A stretch of 64,000 nt of DNA. Origin: Streptomyces iconiensis. GTDB taxonomy: Bacteria > Actinomycetota > Actinomycetes > Streptomycetales > Streptomycetaceae. Positions 16,877 to 25,373 of this stretch are shown in pieces. Every line of letters begins with the position of its first letter. Within the stretch, counting starts at the first letter, position 1. The translations under genes and the position numbers were made by a program. Under the pieces are notes generated by a model, which was given only the letters and a program-made list of their open reading frames with translations, made no database searches and was not told the DNA's origin. The stretch covers positions 248,001 through 312,000 of the forward strand of contig NZ_JANCPR020000001.1 in NCBI RefSeq assembly GCF_028657195.3, read 5' to 3'.

Positions 16877-17191
16877 ATGCCGTCCATGACCGTTCTCGCC
16901 ACGACCGCTGTCCCCGACCACGTCAGAGGTGCCCTCACCCGCTGGATGACAGAACCCATGCCCGGCCTCTACGTCGGCACCCTCTCCGCCCGAGTCCGCG
17001 ACGAACTGTGGTCCGTCGTCCATGCCTCCATCGGTACCGGCGCCGCCGTCCTCATCCACCCCGAAGCCAACGAACAAGGCTTCGCCCTCCACACCGCAGG
17101 CGAACGCCGCCGCATCCCGATCGACTTCGACGGCATCACCCTGATCGCCTTCCGGCCCGAGGAAGACCAAGAGATGGCAAAGGGGGTATAG
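16877..17191 (+). CDS. cas2: Cas2, type I-E
   Basis: This 104-aa Cas2e has the pattern MTVLATTAVPDHVRGALTRW ... GLYVGTLSARVRDELW ... ANEQGFALHTAGERRR. It bridges two Cas1 dimers in the spacer-integration complex. ATG 16877 has an AAAGG ribosome site; ATG 16886 is an alternative. It starts 67 bp after cas1 and ends only 18 bp before the first repeat of array 2. Confidence 0.95.
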   Translation: MPSMTVLATTAVPDHVRGALTRWMTEPMPGLYVGTLSARVRDELWSVVHASIGTGAAVLIHPEANEQGFALHTAGERRRIPIDFDGITLIAFRPEEDQEMAKGV

Positions 17192-17209
17192 CGTTGCAGG
17201 TCGGGAAGG

Positions 17210-17969
17210 GTGCTCCCCGCGCGGGCGGGGGTGAACCGAGGTCAACCGCCTCGTCGGGGCTGAGAGTTCGGTGCTCCCCGCGCGGGCGGGGGTGAACCGG
17301 GCAAGAAAGTCATCAAGGGCATCGTCGGCTAGTGCTCCCCGCGCGGGCGGGGGTGAACCGATCCAGAATCTTCGGGGTCTTCGCCCCTCGTCGTGCTCCC
17401 CGCGCGGGCGGGGGTGAACCGCACTGGGAGAAAGCCACGGCGGTAATCGCTGCGTGCTCCCCGCGCGGGCGGGGGTGAACCGCTGCTTGGCGTGCCTGTA
17501 CCAGGTAGGCCAGGGTGCTCCCCGCGCGGGCGGGGGTGAACCGGTGCTGGCCGCGTGGGCGGGGCACACCGATGCGTGCTCCCCGCGCGGGCGGGGGTGA
17601 ACCGGCTCTCGCCACGGTGGCGCTGGGATCGACCACGTGCTCCCCGCGTGGGCGGGGGTGAACCGTTCCGTGACGGCAAGGCCATCCGAATCAAGGAGTG
17701 CTCCCCGCGTGGGCGGGGGTGAACCGCACCTCGGCATGCACGAGCAGGAACGACTGGTGTGCTCCCCGCGCGGGCGGGGGTGAACCGTGGGAGCGCGAAG
17801 ACCGGGCCCGGTTCCAGTGGTGCTCCCCGCGCGGGCGGGGGTGAACCGATGATCGCGGCCTGGGGGCGCGTGATCAGCGAGTGCTCCCCGCGCGGGCGGG
17901 GGTGAACCGAACGTACGGAGGCGGCCGGGATCTGCCCGCATTGATTCCCGCACAAGCGGAGTCGGGTTG
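17210..17969 (+). CRISPR. CRISPR array 2, type I-E, 12 repeats plus a degenerate terminal repeat
   Basis: Twelve 29-bp repeats (17210 to 17909) recur every 61 bp; each begins GTGCTCCCCGCGCGGG and ends GGGTGAACCG. The repeats at 17637 and 17698 share one C-to-T change. After a twelfth 31-bp spacer there is a degenerate repeat (17941-17969) with little more than half identity, marking the leader-distal end, so crRNAs run rightwards. The repeat differs from array 1 mainly in the positions giving GTGC/GTGAACCG in place of GTGG/GTGGTCCG. No leader of normal size fits between cas2 and the first repeat. Confidence 0.98.
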
Positions 17970-18052
17970 GTGGGGTCTGGGTGAATTGCCTTCCAAGGAT
18001 GTGTAGTTCGGCGCCGCGCGCGAAATTGTTGTGTGCTTCAACGCCGGAGCGA

Positions 18053-18583
18053 TTACCAGAGACTCAGCGGTCTGCCGACCGCTGCGGCTCTACGGATTCG
18101 GAGGGCGGTGTCCGATGGGGATTCGCCGAGTGACAGCCCTCTGCGGATCGCGGCCCCGATGGCTCGCGAACGACCTGCAGGCCCGCGGAGATCCGCGAGG
18201 GGACTGTCAGGGTTGTGGCGTCGGGCCAGCCACTCCGCCCGGTTTTCCGCAGGGGTGCCCAGTCGTAGATGCTTGGGTTGCTGGCAGGAGTGGTTGTCAC
18301 ATGTGTGGCAGACGGAGGGGTGGTCGTCGCCCCAGCCGAGTCGTGGGATCACTCCGTGCGCGAGCTGGTAGCCGTAAAGGTGGGCAGGGATGGTCCCACG
18401 CCTGGTTCGCCCCGGCCGGGATGCGGCCCGGAATGAGGCGTGGCCGGTGCTGGAGATTCCGCCGAGGAAGAACCAGCAGTCCTCGGTTGACGAGGTTCGG
18501 TAGACCTTTGCCCAGTACCGGGCCTGAACGGACTCGTCGGCCAGCCAGGCTATCCATTCAACAGCCGGTATACGCACGGGCAT
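18053..18583 (-). CDS. HNH endonuclease-like protein
   Basis: This protein of about 176 aa carries a phage/homing-type HNH motif: HPSVCHTCDNHSCQQPKHL, followed by RLGTPAENRAEW. An upstream WFFLGGISSTGHASFR segment is typical of this family. I chose ATG 18583, the first start after the hairpin at 18617. The open frame continues further, but that part is low complexity and overlaps the neighbouring gene. It ends beyond the distal end of array 2. Its target and role are unknown; genes of this type are frequent on phages and islands. Confidence 0.7.
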   Translation of the reverse strand: MPVRIPAVEWIAWLADESVQARYWAKVYRTSSTEDCWFFLGGISSTGHASFRAASRPGRTRRGTIPAHLYGYQLAHGVIPRLGWGDDHPSVCHTCDNHSCQQPKHLRLGTPAENRAEWLARRHNPDSPLADLRGPAGRSRAIGAAIRRGLSLGESPSDTALRIRRAAAVGRPLSLW

Positions 18584-18616
18584 TGGCTCGCCGATGAGGG
18601 AAAGTTGTTCATCAAC

Positions 18617-18640
18617 GTGAACGGGCCCGGCCCCGTTCAC
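18617..18640 (-). terminator. hairpin between the disrupted gene and the HNH gene
   Basis: GTGAACGGG and CCCGTTCAC form a 9-bp perfect stem around a GC-rich 6-base loop, downstream of the minus-strand gene ending at 18678. Confidence 0.5.
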
Positions 18641-18677
18641 CGCCGTGAGCGGGAAGAGGCCGGGCCCGAAGTCGGCT

Positions 18678-18985
18678 TCAGGCGGCATCAGCCCGGCTGT
18701 CGTTCGTCGCGACGACCGGGGTCGAGGCGCCCGAGGTCGAAGAGGCCGCCTCTGCCGCATCCGCCCGAGGCTTACGGGTTCGGGCGGGCCTGGGTCGCTC
18801 GGCACGGGCCCGCAGGGTCTCGATGATCTCCTTTGCCCGAGCGGCGGTAACAGGCTTCGCCTCACGTTCCAGTTCCTCTGCCGGGACGCCCAGCAGTTCC
18901 GAGACCAACTCGGCGTCGTTGTCGAACAGTCGCAGGACTACAGCAGCAGCTTCCCGTGCGGTGACGTCGGCCTTCTCCTTCGCCT
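18678..18985 (-). pseudogene. small hypothetical gene disrupted by the IS element
   Basis: The frame reads KAKEKADVTAREAAAVVLRL, continues with a helical segment and ends in an alanine/serine-rich tail. Joining it across the IS (removing one TA duplicate) restores a frame beginning GTG CCG ACT GCT at about 21928, so the IS landed after about the fourth codon. The intact protein would have about 105 aa. Family not recognised. It probably lost its start and is silent. Confidence 0.55.
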
Positions 18986-19468
18986 TAGGGCCCTTCTGAT
19001 GGCTCTTGGACGGTGTCGTGGAGCCAGATCACCATCGCGGCTGCGGTGAGGGTGCCGTTGAAGATGTAGTCGCGTTTGTCGTAGGGGCTGGCGACGGCGC
19101 GGAACTGCTTCCACTTGCTGACACACCGTTCGGCAGCGCTCCGGCGCTTGTACTGGGTCTTGTCGAAGGCTGGGGGCCGGCCGCCGGCCCGCCCCTTCCG
19201 CCGACGGTGGGCCCGCTGGTCCCCGGGCTGGGCGACGGTCGCCTTGATGTGCCTGCGTCGTAGGTAGGCCCGGGTCTCACGGCTGGAGTAAGCCTTGTCG
19301 CCACGCAACCGGTCCGGGCGGGTACGCGGCCGTCCCGGCCCGCGCCGCCCGACCCGCAACCCCTCCAGCACCGGAACGAGCATGGGGTTGTCGCCCCGCT
19401 GACCGGGCGAGGTCTGCCAGGTCAGCGGGCGGGCCCGGTCATCGGCCAGCAGGTGGACCTTGCTGGTC

Positions 19469-21397
19469 TTGTGTCCTGAACATGAAAGGGAGTTGGTAGT
19501 AGGACAGCTTCTGGAAATGGTGCTGTGCGAGAGATGAAGGTTTGGCCCTTCGGAGTCGCCCTGCGGGGGGAGGCTCCAAACCGCCTCATGCTGCGTTGGC
19601 TGAAGACCGTCGTGGTGAGCGATGAGGGAAAGGCGTCGTAAGAGGCGTCAGGTGGGGACTGGAAAGGCGAATGCAAGTGAATCGCTGCTGACGTGTCGAA
19701 AAAGGTAAAGACGGCATCGAAACCGGGGTGTGACCAGAATCCCGGGATGAGCCTGGCGGGTGCCCGTCTATTGGCCAGGTGGTGTCCGGCATGTAGGCGA
19801 CGCGAGTCCAGTCTGCTGCTTTCGCATGGAACAGGAGAAGGCAGGTCCCGACACGCCCCGCCATGCGGCGGGGAAGAGGGAGTGCCCCAAGTGGCGGACA
19901 CCACAAGGGGTCGAGTACCGACGCGGGACCTGCTGGCGGACCGGCTCGTAGTAGTGACGAAGCCCCTGTAACGGGGGTGGAGCGAAGGGGCCGGGTCGTT
20001 CGTGACTGTGTTGATCACATCAACCGGACTGCGTCCGGGAGGAGTGCGATGGGCCAGTTGAAGTCTCAGATCAAGCCGTTTGATATCTCGAAGTGGGAAG
20101 TCAAGGAGGCGTGGGAGGAAGTCAGGGCGAACAAGGGCGCACCCGGTGTGGATGGGCAGAGCATCGAGGACTTCGAGAAGGACCTGGCGAACAATCTGTA
20201 CAAGGTCTGGAACCGAATGTCATCGGGCTCGTACTTCCCGCCTCCGGTGCGCGCGGTGGAGATCCCCAAGCCGCATGGTGGCGGCACGAGAATGCTCGGC
20301 ATTCCCGCTGTCGCCGACCGCGTTGCCCAGACCGTGGTGGCCCGGCATCTGATGCGAAGAGTGGATCCGATTTTCCATCCTGACAGCTACGGATACCGGC
20401 CCGGACGGTCCGCCTTGGACGCAGTGGAAAGGTGCCGGGAGCGCTGCTGGAAGCGGGACTGGGTGGTGGAGTTCGACATCACCCGGTTCTTCGACAGCGT
20501 GCCCTGGGACCTGCTGGTCAAGGAGGTGGAAGCTCACACCGATGCCGTTTGGGTGAAATTGTGTGTGCGGCGGTGGCTCCATGCGCCGCTCGCCATGCCC
20601 GACGGTTCTCTGCTGGAACGGGAGTACGGAACCCCGCAAGGGGCGCCGGTTTCTCCTGTGTTGGCGAACCTGTTCCTGCACTATGCGTTCGATGCCTGGA
20701 TGGCGCGGGAGTTCCCGAACATCTGGTTCGAACGGTATGCGGACGATGCGGTCCTGCACTGCGTCACCGAGCGTCAGGCCCGGCAGGTACTGGCCGCGCT
20801 CATGGACAGGATGGCCGAGGTCGGACTGCACCTGCACCCGGCCAAGACCCGGCTCGTGTACTGCAAGGACGGCAGACGTCGCGGCTCCTTCGAGCACACG
20901 GCGTTCACCTTCCTCGGCTACACGTTCCGAGCCAGACAAAACCGGGATCGCTACGGCAAGTCATTCCAGTCGTTCGATCCTGCTGTCAGTAGGGACGCCC
21001 TGAACAAGATGGGACGGGAAGTGCGCTCCTGGCACTTGCACACCCGCTCGGATCTCCCCTTCAAGGAGCTTGCCCGCAGGATCAACCCTGTCGTGGCCGG
21101 CTGGATCAACTACTACGGCCGGTTCAGGCCGTGGGAATTGAACCCCTTCTTGATGCGCATCAACGCCTACCTGGTGCGCTGGATCCGCCAGAAGTACAAG
21201 CGGCTTGCGGCTGAACGGAAAGCCATCGCGAAGATGCAGGAGATCGCCCGAAGGCACCCCCGCATGTTCACACATTGGCGCTGCACCGTCGCAGCCGTGA
21301 TGACCTGAAGAACAGAACGACAAGAGCCGTGTAACGGGAGACTGTTACGCACGGATCTGTGAGAGCCGGGAGGTGAGATTCCTCCCGGCTACTCGGC
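19469..21397 (+). mobile_element. bacterial group II intron inserted in the IS transposase gene
   Basis: The intron carries a reverse-transcriptase ORF, a 5' structured region of about 580 bp and a clear 3' ribozyme end. Domain V is at 21324-21357 (GAGCCGTGTAACGGG, loop GAGAC, then TTACGCACGGATC). A domain VI hairpin follows (GAGCCGGGAGG pairing with CCTCCCGGCT). The boundaries are set by the point where the two halves of the transposase coding sequence rejoin (GGACT|ACC on the minus strand) and are good to a few bases. It lies antisense to the transposase gene. Confidence 0.85.
20049..21308 (+). CDS. ltrA: group II intron reverse transcriptase/maturase
   Basis: The 419-aa intron-encoded protein contains the retroelement RT motifs: NKGAPGVDGQSIEDF, PKPHGGGTRMLGIPAVADRV, the SYGYRPGRSALDAV block, FDITRFFDSV, GTPQGAPVSPVLANLFLHY and the catalytic RYADDAVLHC. 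The maturase (X) domain with INYYGRFRP follows. No C-terminal HNH endonuclease domain is visible, as in several bacterial intron classes. ATG 20049 follows a GGGAGGAG ribosome site; the longer frame upstream belongs to ribozyme sequence. It should splice the intron and prime its mobility. Confidence 0.93.
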   Translation: MGQLKSQIKPFDISKWEVKEAWEEVRANKGAPGVDGQSIEDFEKDLANNLYKVWNRMSSGSYFPPPVRAVEIPKPHGGGTRMLGIPAVADRVAQTVVARHLMRRVDPIFHPDSYGYRPGRSALDAVERCRERCWKRDWVVEFDITRFFDSVPWDLLVKEVEAHTDAVWVKLCVRRWLHAPLAMPDGSLLEREYGTPQGAPVSPVLANLFLHYAFDAWMAREFPNIWFERYADDAVLHCVTERQARQVLAALMDRMAEVGLHLHPAKTRLVYCKDGRRRGSFEHTAFTFLGYTFRARQNRDRYGKSFQSFDPAVSRDALNKMGREVRSWHLHTRSDLPFKELARRINPVVAGWINYYGRFRPWELNPFLMRINAYLVRWIRQKYKRLAAERKAIAKMQEIARRHPRMFTHWRCTVAAVMT

Positions 21398-21918
21398 AGT
21401 CCGCCCCGCGAGCGCCCCAGCGCCTCGCGCCCATCCGCTTCCACACGCGCCCCGCCCCCTTTTGCGGGAAGTCACGCGGCGGACGGTGCCGGGCCCCGGC
21501 CGCATGCTGACGCGCCCGGCACGAGGTGGAATCGATGTTCACCGCCCACTCCCGCTCCGCGTCCCGTGCCAGCGTGCTGTCCGGGTCGCCCGCATCCGCC
21601 TCGATCTGCAGAACGTCCAGGATCCGCCGCCAGGTCCCGTCCGCCGACCAGCGGCGATGCCGCTCATACACGGTCCGCCAAGGCCCGTACCGCTCCGGCA
21701 AGTCCGGCCACGGAACCCCGGTACGGGCCCTGAAGAGCACTCCGTTGACCACCCTGCGGTGATCGGCCCACTGCCCCCGGGCCCACCATTGACGGGCAAC
21801 AGCGGTTCGATCGTCAGCCACTGCGCATCGGTCAGTTCATGACGCCGCACCATACGACGCACCTGCCCAACCCCAACCTTGATCCAACACCCCACCAAGA
21901 GCCATCAGAAGGGCCCTA

Positions 21919-22190
21919 GCAGTCGGCACGGTGCACAGATCCGCCGACGCTGCTCCGGCTCCGGCGGGATCACCGGAACGTCACCCACTGAGCGTTTTCC
22001 CACCTGACTGCGGAGGCGGACAACCGGCGGTGGAAGCCGAGTATCCGAGGCTGGGAGCCCGGCGGACGGGGCACGACCGGGACCGCGACGGGGCGGCTGT
22101 TGGGTCCTCGCGCGCGCCGACGGCCCGCTGTCGCCGGTGCCCAGGGCGCCACCGGGAAACCGGGGGAGGCCAGACACGGTCGACCGGCAC
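21919..22190. other. no complete gene
   Basis: Apart from the first few codons of the IS-disrupted gene (near 21919-21932, minus strand) I see nothing supported here. Confidence 0.4.
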
Positions 22191-22607
22191 TCAGTTCGGC
22201 ATGCCCTGCGCGGGGAAGGCCGAGGTGACGACGCGGGCGGCGAACTTCCACTCGCCCCCGGCGCGGGCGTAGCGGTCGTCGTACTTGACGTGGGCGCGGG
22301 CGTAACCGCCGTCGGTCTTGATGATCTCGGTCAGGCAGTGGACGCTGCCTTCCGCATGGTCGCCGTCGATGCGGGTGATCAGGTGGTTGAACATCACGTG
22401 CACGACGTGCGTGGAGTTGGCCATGAGGGTGTCGCGGAAGAAGGTGCGGATCGCGTCGCGGCCCTCGAACAGACCGAATCCGCCTTCGGTCTCGTCCAGA
22501 ATGCCGTCCTCGGTCCAGCAGCCGGCGGACTCGTCGAGCCGCCTCTCGTCGAAGGCAATCGCGTAGCGGCTGTTGAGGTCCTGGATTTCCGCCCGGTCGT
22601 CACTCAT
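22191..22607 (-). CDS. SnoaL-like (NTF2 fold) protein
   Basis: This 138-aa protein is of the SnoaL/nuclear-transport-factor-2-like family, small alpha+beta barrels used as hydrolases, cyclases or ligand binders. The pattern IQDLNSRYAIAFDERRLDESAGCW, FEGRDAIRTFFRDTLM, THVVHVMFNHLIT and the final KYDDRYARAGGEWKFAARVV are typical. ATG 22607 is chosen; the upstream extension is proline/glycine-rich and unlike the family. The substrate is unknown. Confidence 0.8.
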   Translation of the reverse strand: MSDDRAEIQDLNSRYAIAFDERRLDESAGCWTEDGILDETEGGFGLFEGRDAIRTFFRDTLMANSTHVVHVMFNHLITRIDGDHAEGSVHCLTEIIKTDGGYARAHVKYDDRYARAGGEWKFAARVVTSAFPAQGMPN

Positions 22608-23329
22608 ACGCCGACCATATTCCACAGCCCTCGCGCCCATTGGCCGGGCCGAGCGCGGCCGGGTTCCCTGGTCACGCCCGTACCCGGGACCAGGACACCG
22701 GGCCGGCCCCGGAAGCCCCGGAAGCCCCCCGGGAACCTCCACGGCCGGGCGGTCGGACCGGGCGGCGTACCCGCCGGAGCGTCGCCGGCTGGACTCCGAG
22801 GGCGACCAGCTGCCGACCGTACGGGGTGGGCATGGTGCTGCATCTGCACGCCGGTGCCACCCAGCGGCTTCACCGCGAAGCGGTAGCCCTCGATCGGGTC
22901 GTGAACAGATGTATCCCGTCGGGGGCCCGATGCAGTCGGGGGAGAAGGGGAGCGGCTCTTCGTGGCCCGAGCGCCGGCACGCCCGCTCGACAGGAGTCGA
23001 ACGGACTGATCACCAGGCGTCTCTGGTCGCTTCGGACTTCCCCGACCAGCGACCCATGCCCTGAACGGGGACTGCGAGGGGCGGGGCCGGGGGCAGGGCG
23101 TCATCGGCAGAGGTCGGAAACGTTCATGAAGGGGCACCCGGCCGTCGGCCACGGTGGGGACGGGGGCGCCGGTGCGCTTCATAGCTGTTCCTGGCGAGGG
23201 ACTGGGACTGCTCCTAGTCCGCCGGGCCGCGTGCCCGGGGATGTGCGGGCACAGGGCCGATCTGGTGCCTGGGCTGCGGAAGGGCGAGGTCCTTCTGTGG
23301 GGGTGCCGCATGTGTCATCCGTCGTGCGG
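22608..23329. other. 722 bp without a supported gene
   Basis: Several long open frames run here because of high GC, but none shows a family pattern. A short minus-strand piece (VHDPIEGYRFAVKPLGGTG, near 22860) could be the remnant of a gene I cannot name. Confidence 0.4.
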
Positions 23330-23791
23330 TCATCCGTCGAGGGCGGCGGTCATGGCATCGAGGTCGGCCAGGAGTGCTGTCAGCCGGCGGGCGGGGATGT
23401 TTTTGATCATGCGTTCCTCGATGGCGTAGACGGCGCCGCGGGCAGTGTGCAGGCGCTGCTGTCCGGCCGCGGTGAGGTGGACGGGCAGGGCGCGGCCGTG
23501 GTCGGTGCTGGTCGCCTGGGTGATCAGGCCCGTGTCCTTGAGGCCGCGCAGGACGACGTTGGCCGACTGCCGGGTCACGAAGGTGCCCCGGGCCAGGTCG
23601 GCGTTGGACAGGCCGGGCTGTTGGTCGAGGAGTTCCAGGCAGGAGTACTGCGGCACGGTGAGGTCGTGTTCGCGCAGGGCCTTGTCCATCGCGCCGCGTA
23701 GGGCGGCGGCGGCCTGCTTGAGGCGGTATCCCACGTGCTCGGTGACGTCCTTGGCTGGGTGGGGAGGGGGCACGGGCGCACGGTCTTTCAT
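23330..23791 (-). CDS. MarR-family transcriptional regulator
   Basis: This 153-aa winged-helix regulator has the MarR features: YRLKQAAAALRGAMDKAL, PQYSCLELLDQQPGLSNADLARGTFVTRQSANVVLRGLKDTGLI and the wing STDHGRALPVHLTAAG. ATG 23791 is chosen because TGTCA-N6-TGACA palindromes begin exactly there; an upstream extension would run through the operators. It is divergent from a VOC protein and a DNA-glycosylase gene, which it probably controls along with itself in response to a small ligand or oxidant. Confidence 0.85.
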   Translation of the reverse strand: MKDRAPVPPPHPAKDVTEHVGYRLKQAAAALRGAMDKALREHDLTVPQYSCLELLDQQPGLSNADLARGTFVTRQSANVVLRGLKDTGLITQATSTDHGRALPVHLTAAGQQRLHTARGAVYAIEERMIKNIPARRLTALLADLDAMTAALDG

Positions 23792-23852
23792 GTCAGTATT
23801 TTGACATGCCGAAGGCTCGGTGCCTACGCTCATGCATGTCAAAGTCCTGACA
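23791..23852. promoter_or_regulatory. two MarR-type operators in the divergent promoter
   Basis: Two identical-format palindromes, TGTCA-N6-TGACA, lie at 23791-23806 (touching the marR start) and 23837-23852 (35 bp before the VOC gene). The second extends to ATGTCA-N6-TGACAT. Their spacing of 46 bp suggests two dimers controlling both directions. Confidence 0.75.
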
Positions 23853-23886
23853 TCAATGTTCTGGCAGACCAAGCCCTGGAGTCACC

Positions 23887-24258
23887 ATGACCACTACCGT
23901 CGAAGGCCCCGGTTTCATCGCCCTGCAGGTGAAGGACGTGCCGGCTGCCGCCGCGTTCTTCGAGGAACGGCTCGGGCTGCGGCGGGCCTCCGGTGGCCCG
24001 GCCCACGCGGTCGTCTTCGAGACCACCCCGGTTCCGTTCGCCGTCCGGGAGCTGTTGCCCGGTGTCGACCTGGACGACGTCGCACGCCCCGGCCTGGGCG
24101 TGGTGCTGTGGCTGCGGACAACCGACGCCCCGGCGCTGCGCGAGCAGCTCCTGGCGGCGGGCACGGAAGATGTCACTGAGCTGCAGGACAGCCCCTTCGG
24201 GCCGAAGTTCTCCTTCGCCGGCCCCGAGGGCTACGAGCTCACCGTGTACGGAGGCTGA
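23887..24258 (+). CDS. VOC-superfamily (glyoxalase/bleomycin-resistance-like) protein
   Basis: This 123-aa protein has a paired beta-alpha-beta-beta-beta fold signature: FIALQVKDVPAAAAFFEERLGL in the first half and DSPFGPKFSFAGPEGYELTVYG at the end. VOC proteins are metal-dependent lyases, dioxygenases or drug binders; the substrate here is unknown. A GGAG ribosome site precedes ATG 23887. The next gene starts 2 bp after the stop, so both are co-transcribed, under the MarR operators. Confidence 0.85.
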   Translation: MTTTVEGPGFIALQVKDVPAAAAFFEERLGLRRASGGPAHAVVFETTPVPFAVRELLPGVDLDDVARPGLGVVLWLRTTDAPALREQLLAAGTEDVTELQDSPFGPKFSFAGPEGYELTVYGG

Positions 24259-24260
24259 CC

Positions 24261-25373
24261 ATGAAGGCCGTCGTCCTCACTCCCACAGGCCCGTTCTCAC
24301 TCATGGCGAGTCTGCGCTTCCTGGAAGGCTTCACCCCGGCCTCCTACCGGGGAGGCCATGACGGGGTGCTGCGCCTGGCGTTTCCCTCGGACGACGGCCA
24401 GGTCACCGTCACCGCCGCCGTGCGGCAGGAAGCACCGCCGACGGAGGGATCCGGTTCCGGCGCGGGCGCTGTGCACGCCGACATCACCTTTCACCCGGCC
24501 GCCGCCGGGACCGGCACAGCGGCGTCCGCCGCCGCTGACCACCAGGAGTCCGCCATCGCGGATGTCGCCCGCATTCTCTCCCTGGATGTCGACGGCTCCA
24601 GCTTCCCGGCCCTCGCGTCGGCGGACCCGGTCGTGGCGGGACTCATGGAGGAGTTCCCTGAGCTGCGGCCGGTGTGCTTCAACTCCCCCTACGAGGCAGC
24701 GGCTTGGGCGGTCATCGGCAACCGGGTCCGTAAGAGCCACGCCGCAGCCGCCAAGACGCTCCTTGCCCAGCGGCACGGGCAGCGTGTCGAGGTCGCAGGG
24801 CAGGAGCTGTTCGCCTTCCCCGCCCCACACGTCCTGCGCGCGGTCACGAGCTTTCCCGGCCTGTCCGAGGTGAAGATCCAGCGGCTGCACGCCCTCGCCG
24901 ACGCGTCGGCTGCGGGGCTTCTCGACGCCGCCGCCCTACGCGCCATGCCGGCCCAGGAGGCCCTCGCGGCGCTGCAGGAGCTGCCGGGCATCGGCCCGTT
25001 CTCCGCCGAACTCATCCTCATCCGCGGCGCCGGGCACCCCGACCTCTTCCCCCGCCACGAACCCCGGCTGCACACCGCCATGACCGCCGCCTACGGTCTC
25101 GAAGACGAGGCGTCGGCCGATGTGCCCGAACTGGCGCGCGTCGCAGAGCGCTGGAAGCCCTACCGCAGCTGGGTCGCACTCCTGCTGCGTGCCCATGCCG
25201 ACCCGAACATCTCCAGACACAGGACCGTGCACAGGCAGGCACGGGCAGACACAGGCAGGGGCAGTGCGGCACGTGGCACGGACGTATCGCAGCCCAGTGA
25301 GACCGTCACATGGGCCACTCCAGGCCCGCACGACCACCTGACCGCACCAGTTCCTCCAGTGCGGACGCCGTGA
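24261..25373 (+). CDS. HhH-GPD DNA glycosylase (AlkA-like)
   Basis: This 370-aa protein resembles AlkA-type 3-methyladenine DNA glycosylases, which excise alkylated bases. The N-terminal part is an AlkA_N-like domain. The glycosylase core has SPYEAAAWAVIGNRV and the helix-hairpin-helix LQELPGIGPFSAELILIRGAGHPDLFPRHEPRL. At the place of the AlkA catalytic Asp (LPDD) this protein reads RHEP, so the acid would be Glu if aligned correctly. The final 50 residues are low complexity. It sits in an operon with the VOC gene, perhaps as a response to a reactive compound. Confidence 0.75.
   Translation: MKAVVLTPTGPFSLMASLRFLEGFTPASYRGGHDGVLRLAFPSDDGQVTVTAAVRQEAPPTEGSGSGAGAVHADITFHPAAAGTGTAASAAADHQESAIADVARILSLDVDGSSFPALASADPVVAGLMEEFPELRPVCFNSPYEAAAWAVIGNRVRKSHAAAAKTLLAQRHGQRVEVAGQELFAFPAPHVLRAVTSFPGLSEVKIQRLHALADASAAGLLDAAALRAMPAQEALAALQELPGIGPFSAELILIRGAGHPDLFPRHEPRLHTAMTAAYGLEDEASADVPELARVAERWKPYRSWVALLLRAHADPNISRHRTVHRQARADTGRGSAARGTDVSQPSETVTWATPGPHDHLTAPVPPVRTP

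Larger units (their letters stand above)
18985..21853 (-). pseudogene. IS5-family transposase, split by a group II intron and frameshifted
   Basis: The N-terminal part (from ATG 21853) reads RRHELTDAQWLTIEPLLPVN and, after a frameshift, VVNGVLFRARTGVPWPDLPE ... DSTSCRARQHAAGARHRPPRD. The C-terminal part (19468 to 18985) reads TSKVHLLADDRARPL, DRLRGDKAYSSRETRAYLRR and FDKTQYKRRSAAERC. This is the DDE transposase of an IS5-type element. About 1.93 kb of intron lies between the halves, in opposite orientation, so splicing cannot rescue the transposase. The stop codon TAA is formed with the target TA duplicate. Confidence 0.8.
18986..21918. mobile_element. IS5-type insertion sequence with 22-bp perfect inverted repeats and TA target duplication
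   Basis: The ends 18988-19009 and 21895-21916 are perfect 22-bp inverted repeats (starting GGGCCCTTCTGATGG). TA dinucleotides flank both sides (18986-18987, 21917-21918), as in the TA-duplicating branch of IS5 elements. Without the intron the element would be about 1.0 kb. It interrupts a small gene. Confidence 0.85.

Noticed and set aside
16778..17955. Minus-strand frames of up to 391 aa across array 2 with repeats like VHPRPRGEH
   Set aside because: Same artefact as array 1; no ribosome sites and no family match.
17210..17969. Self-targeting spacers against genes in this window
   Set aside because: Reading the spacers of both arrays by eye I saw no convincing full match elsewhere in the window; a computed search would be needed.
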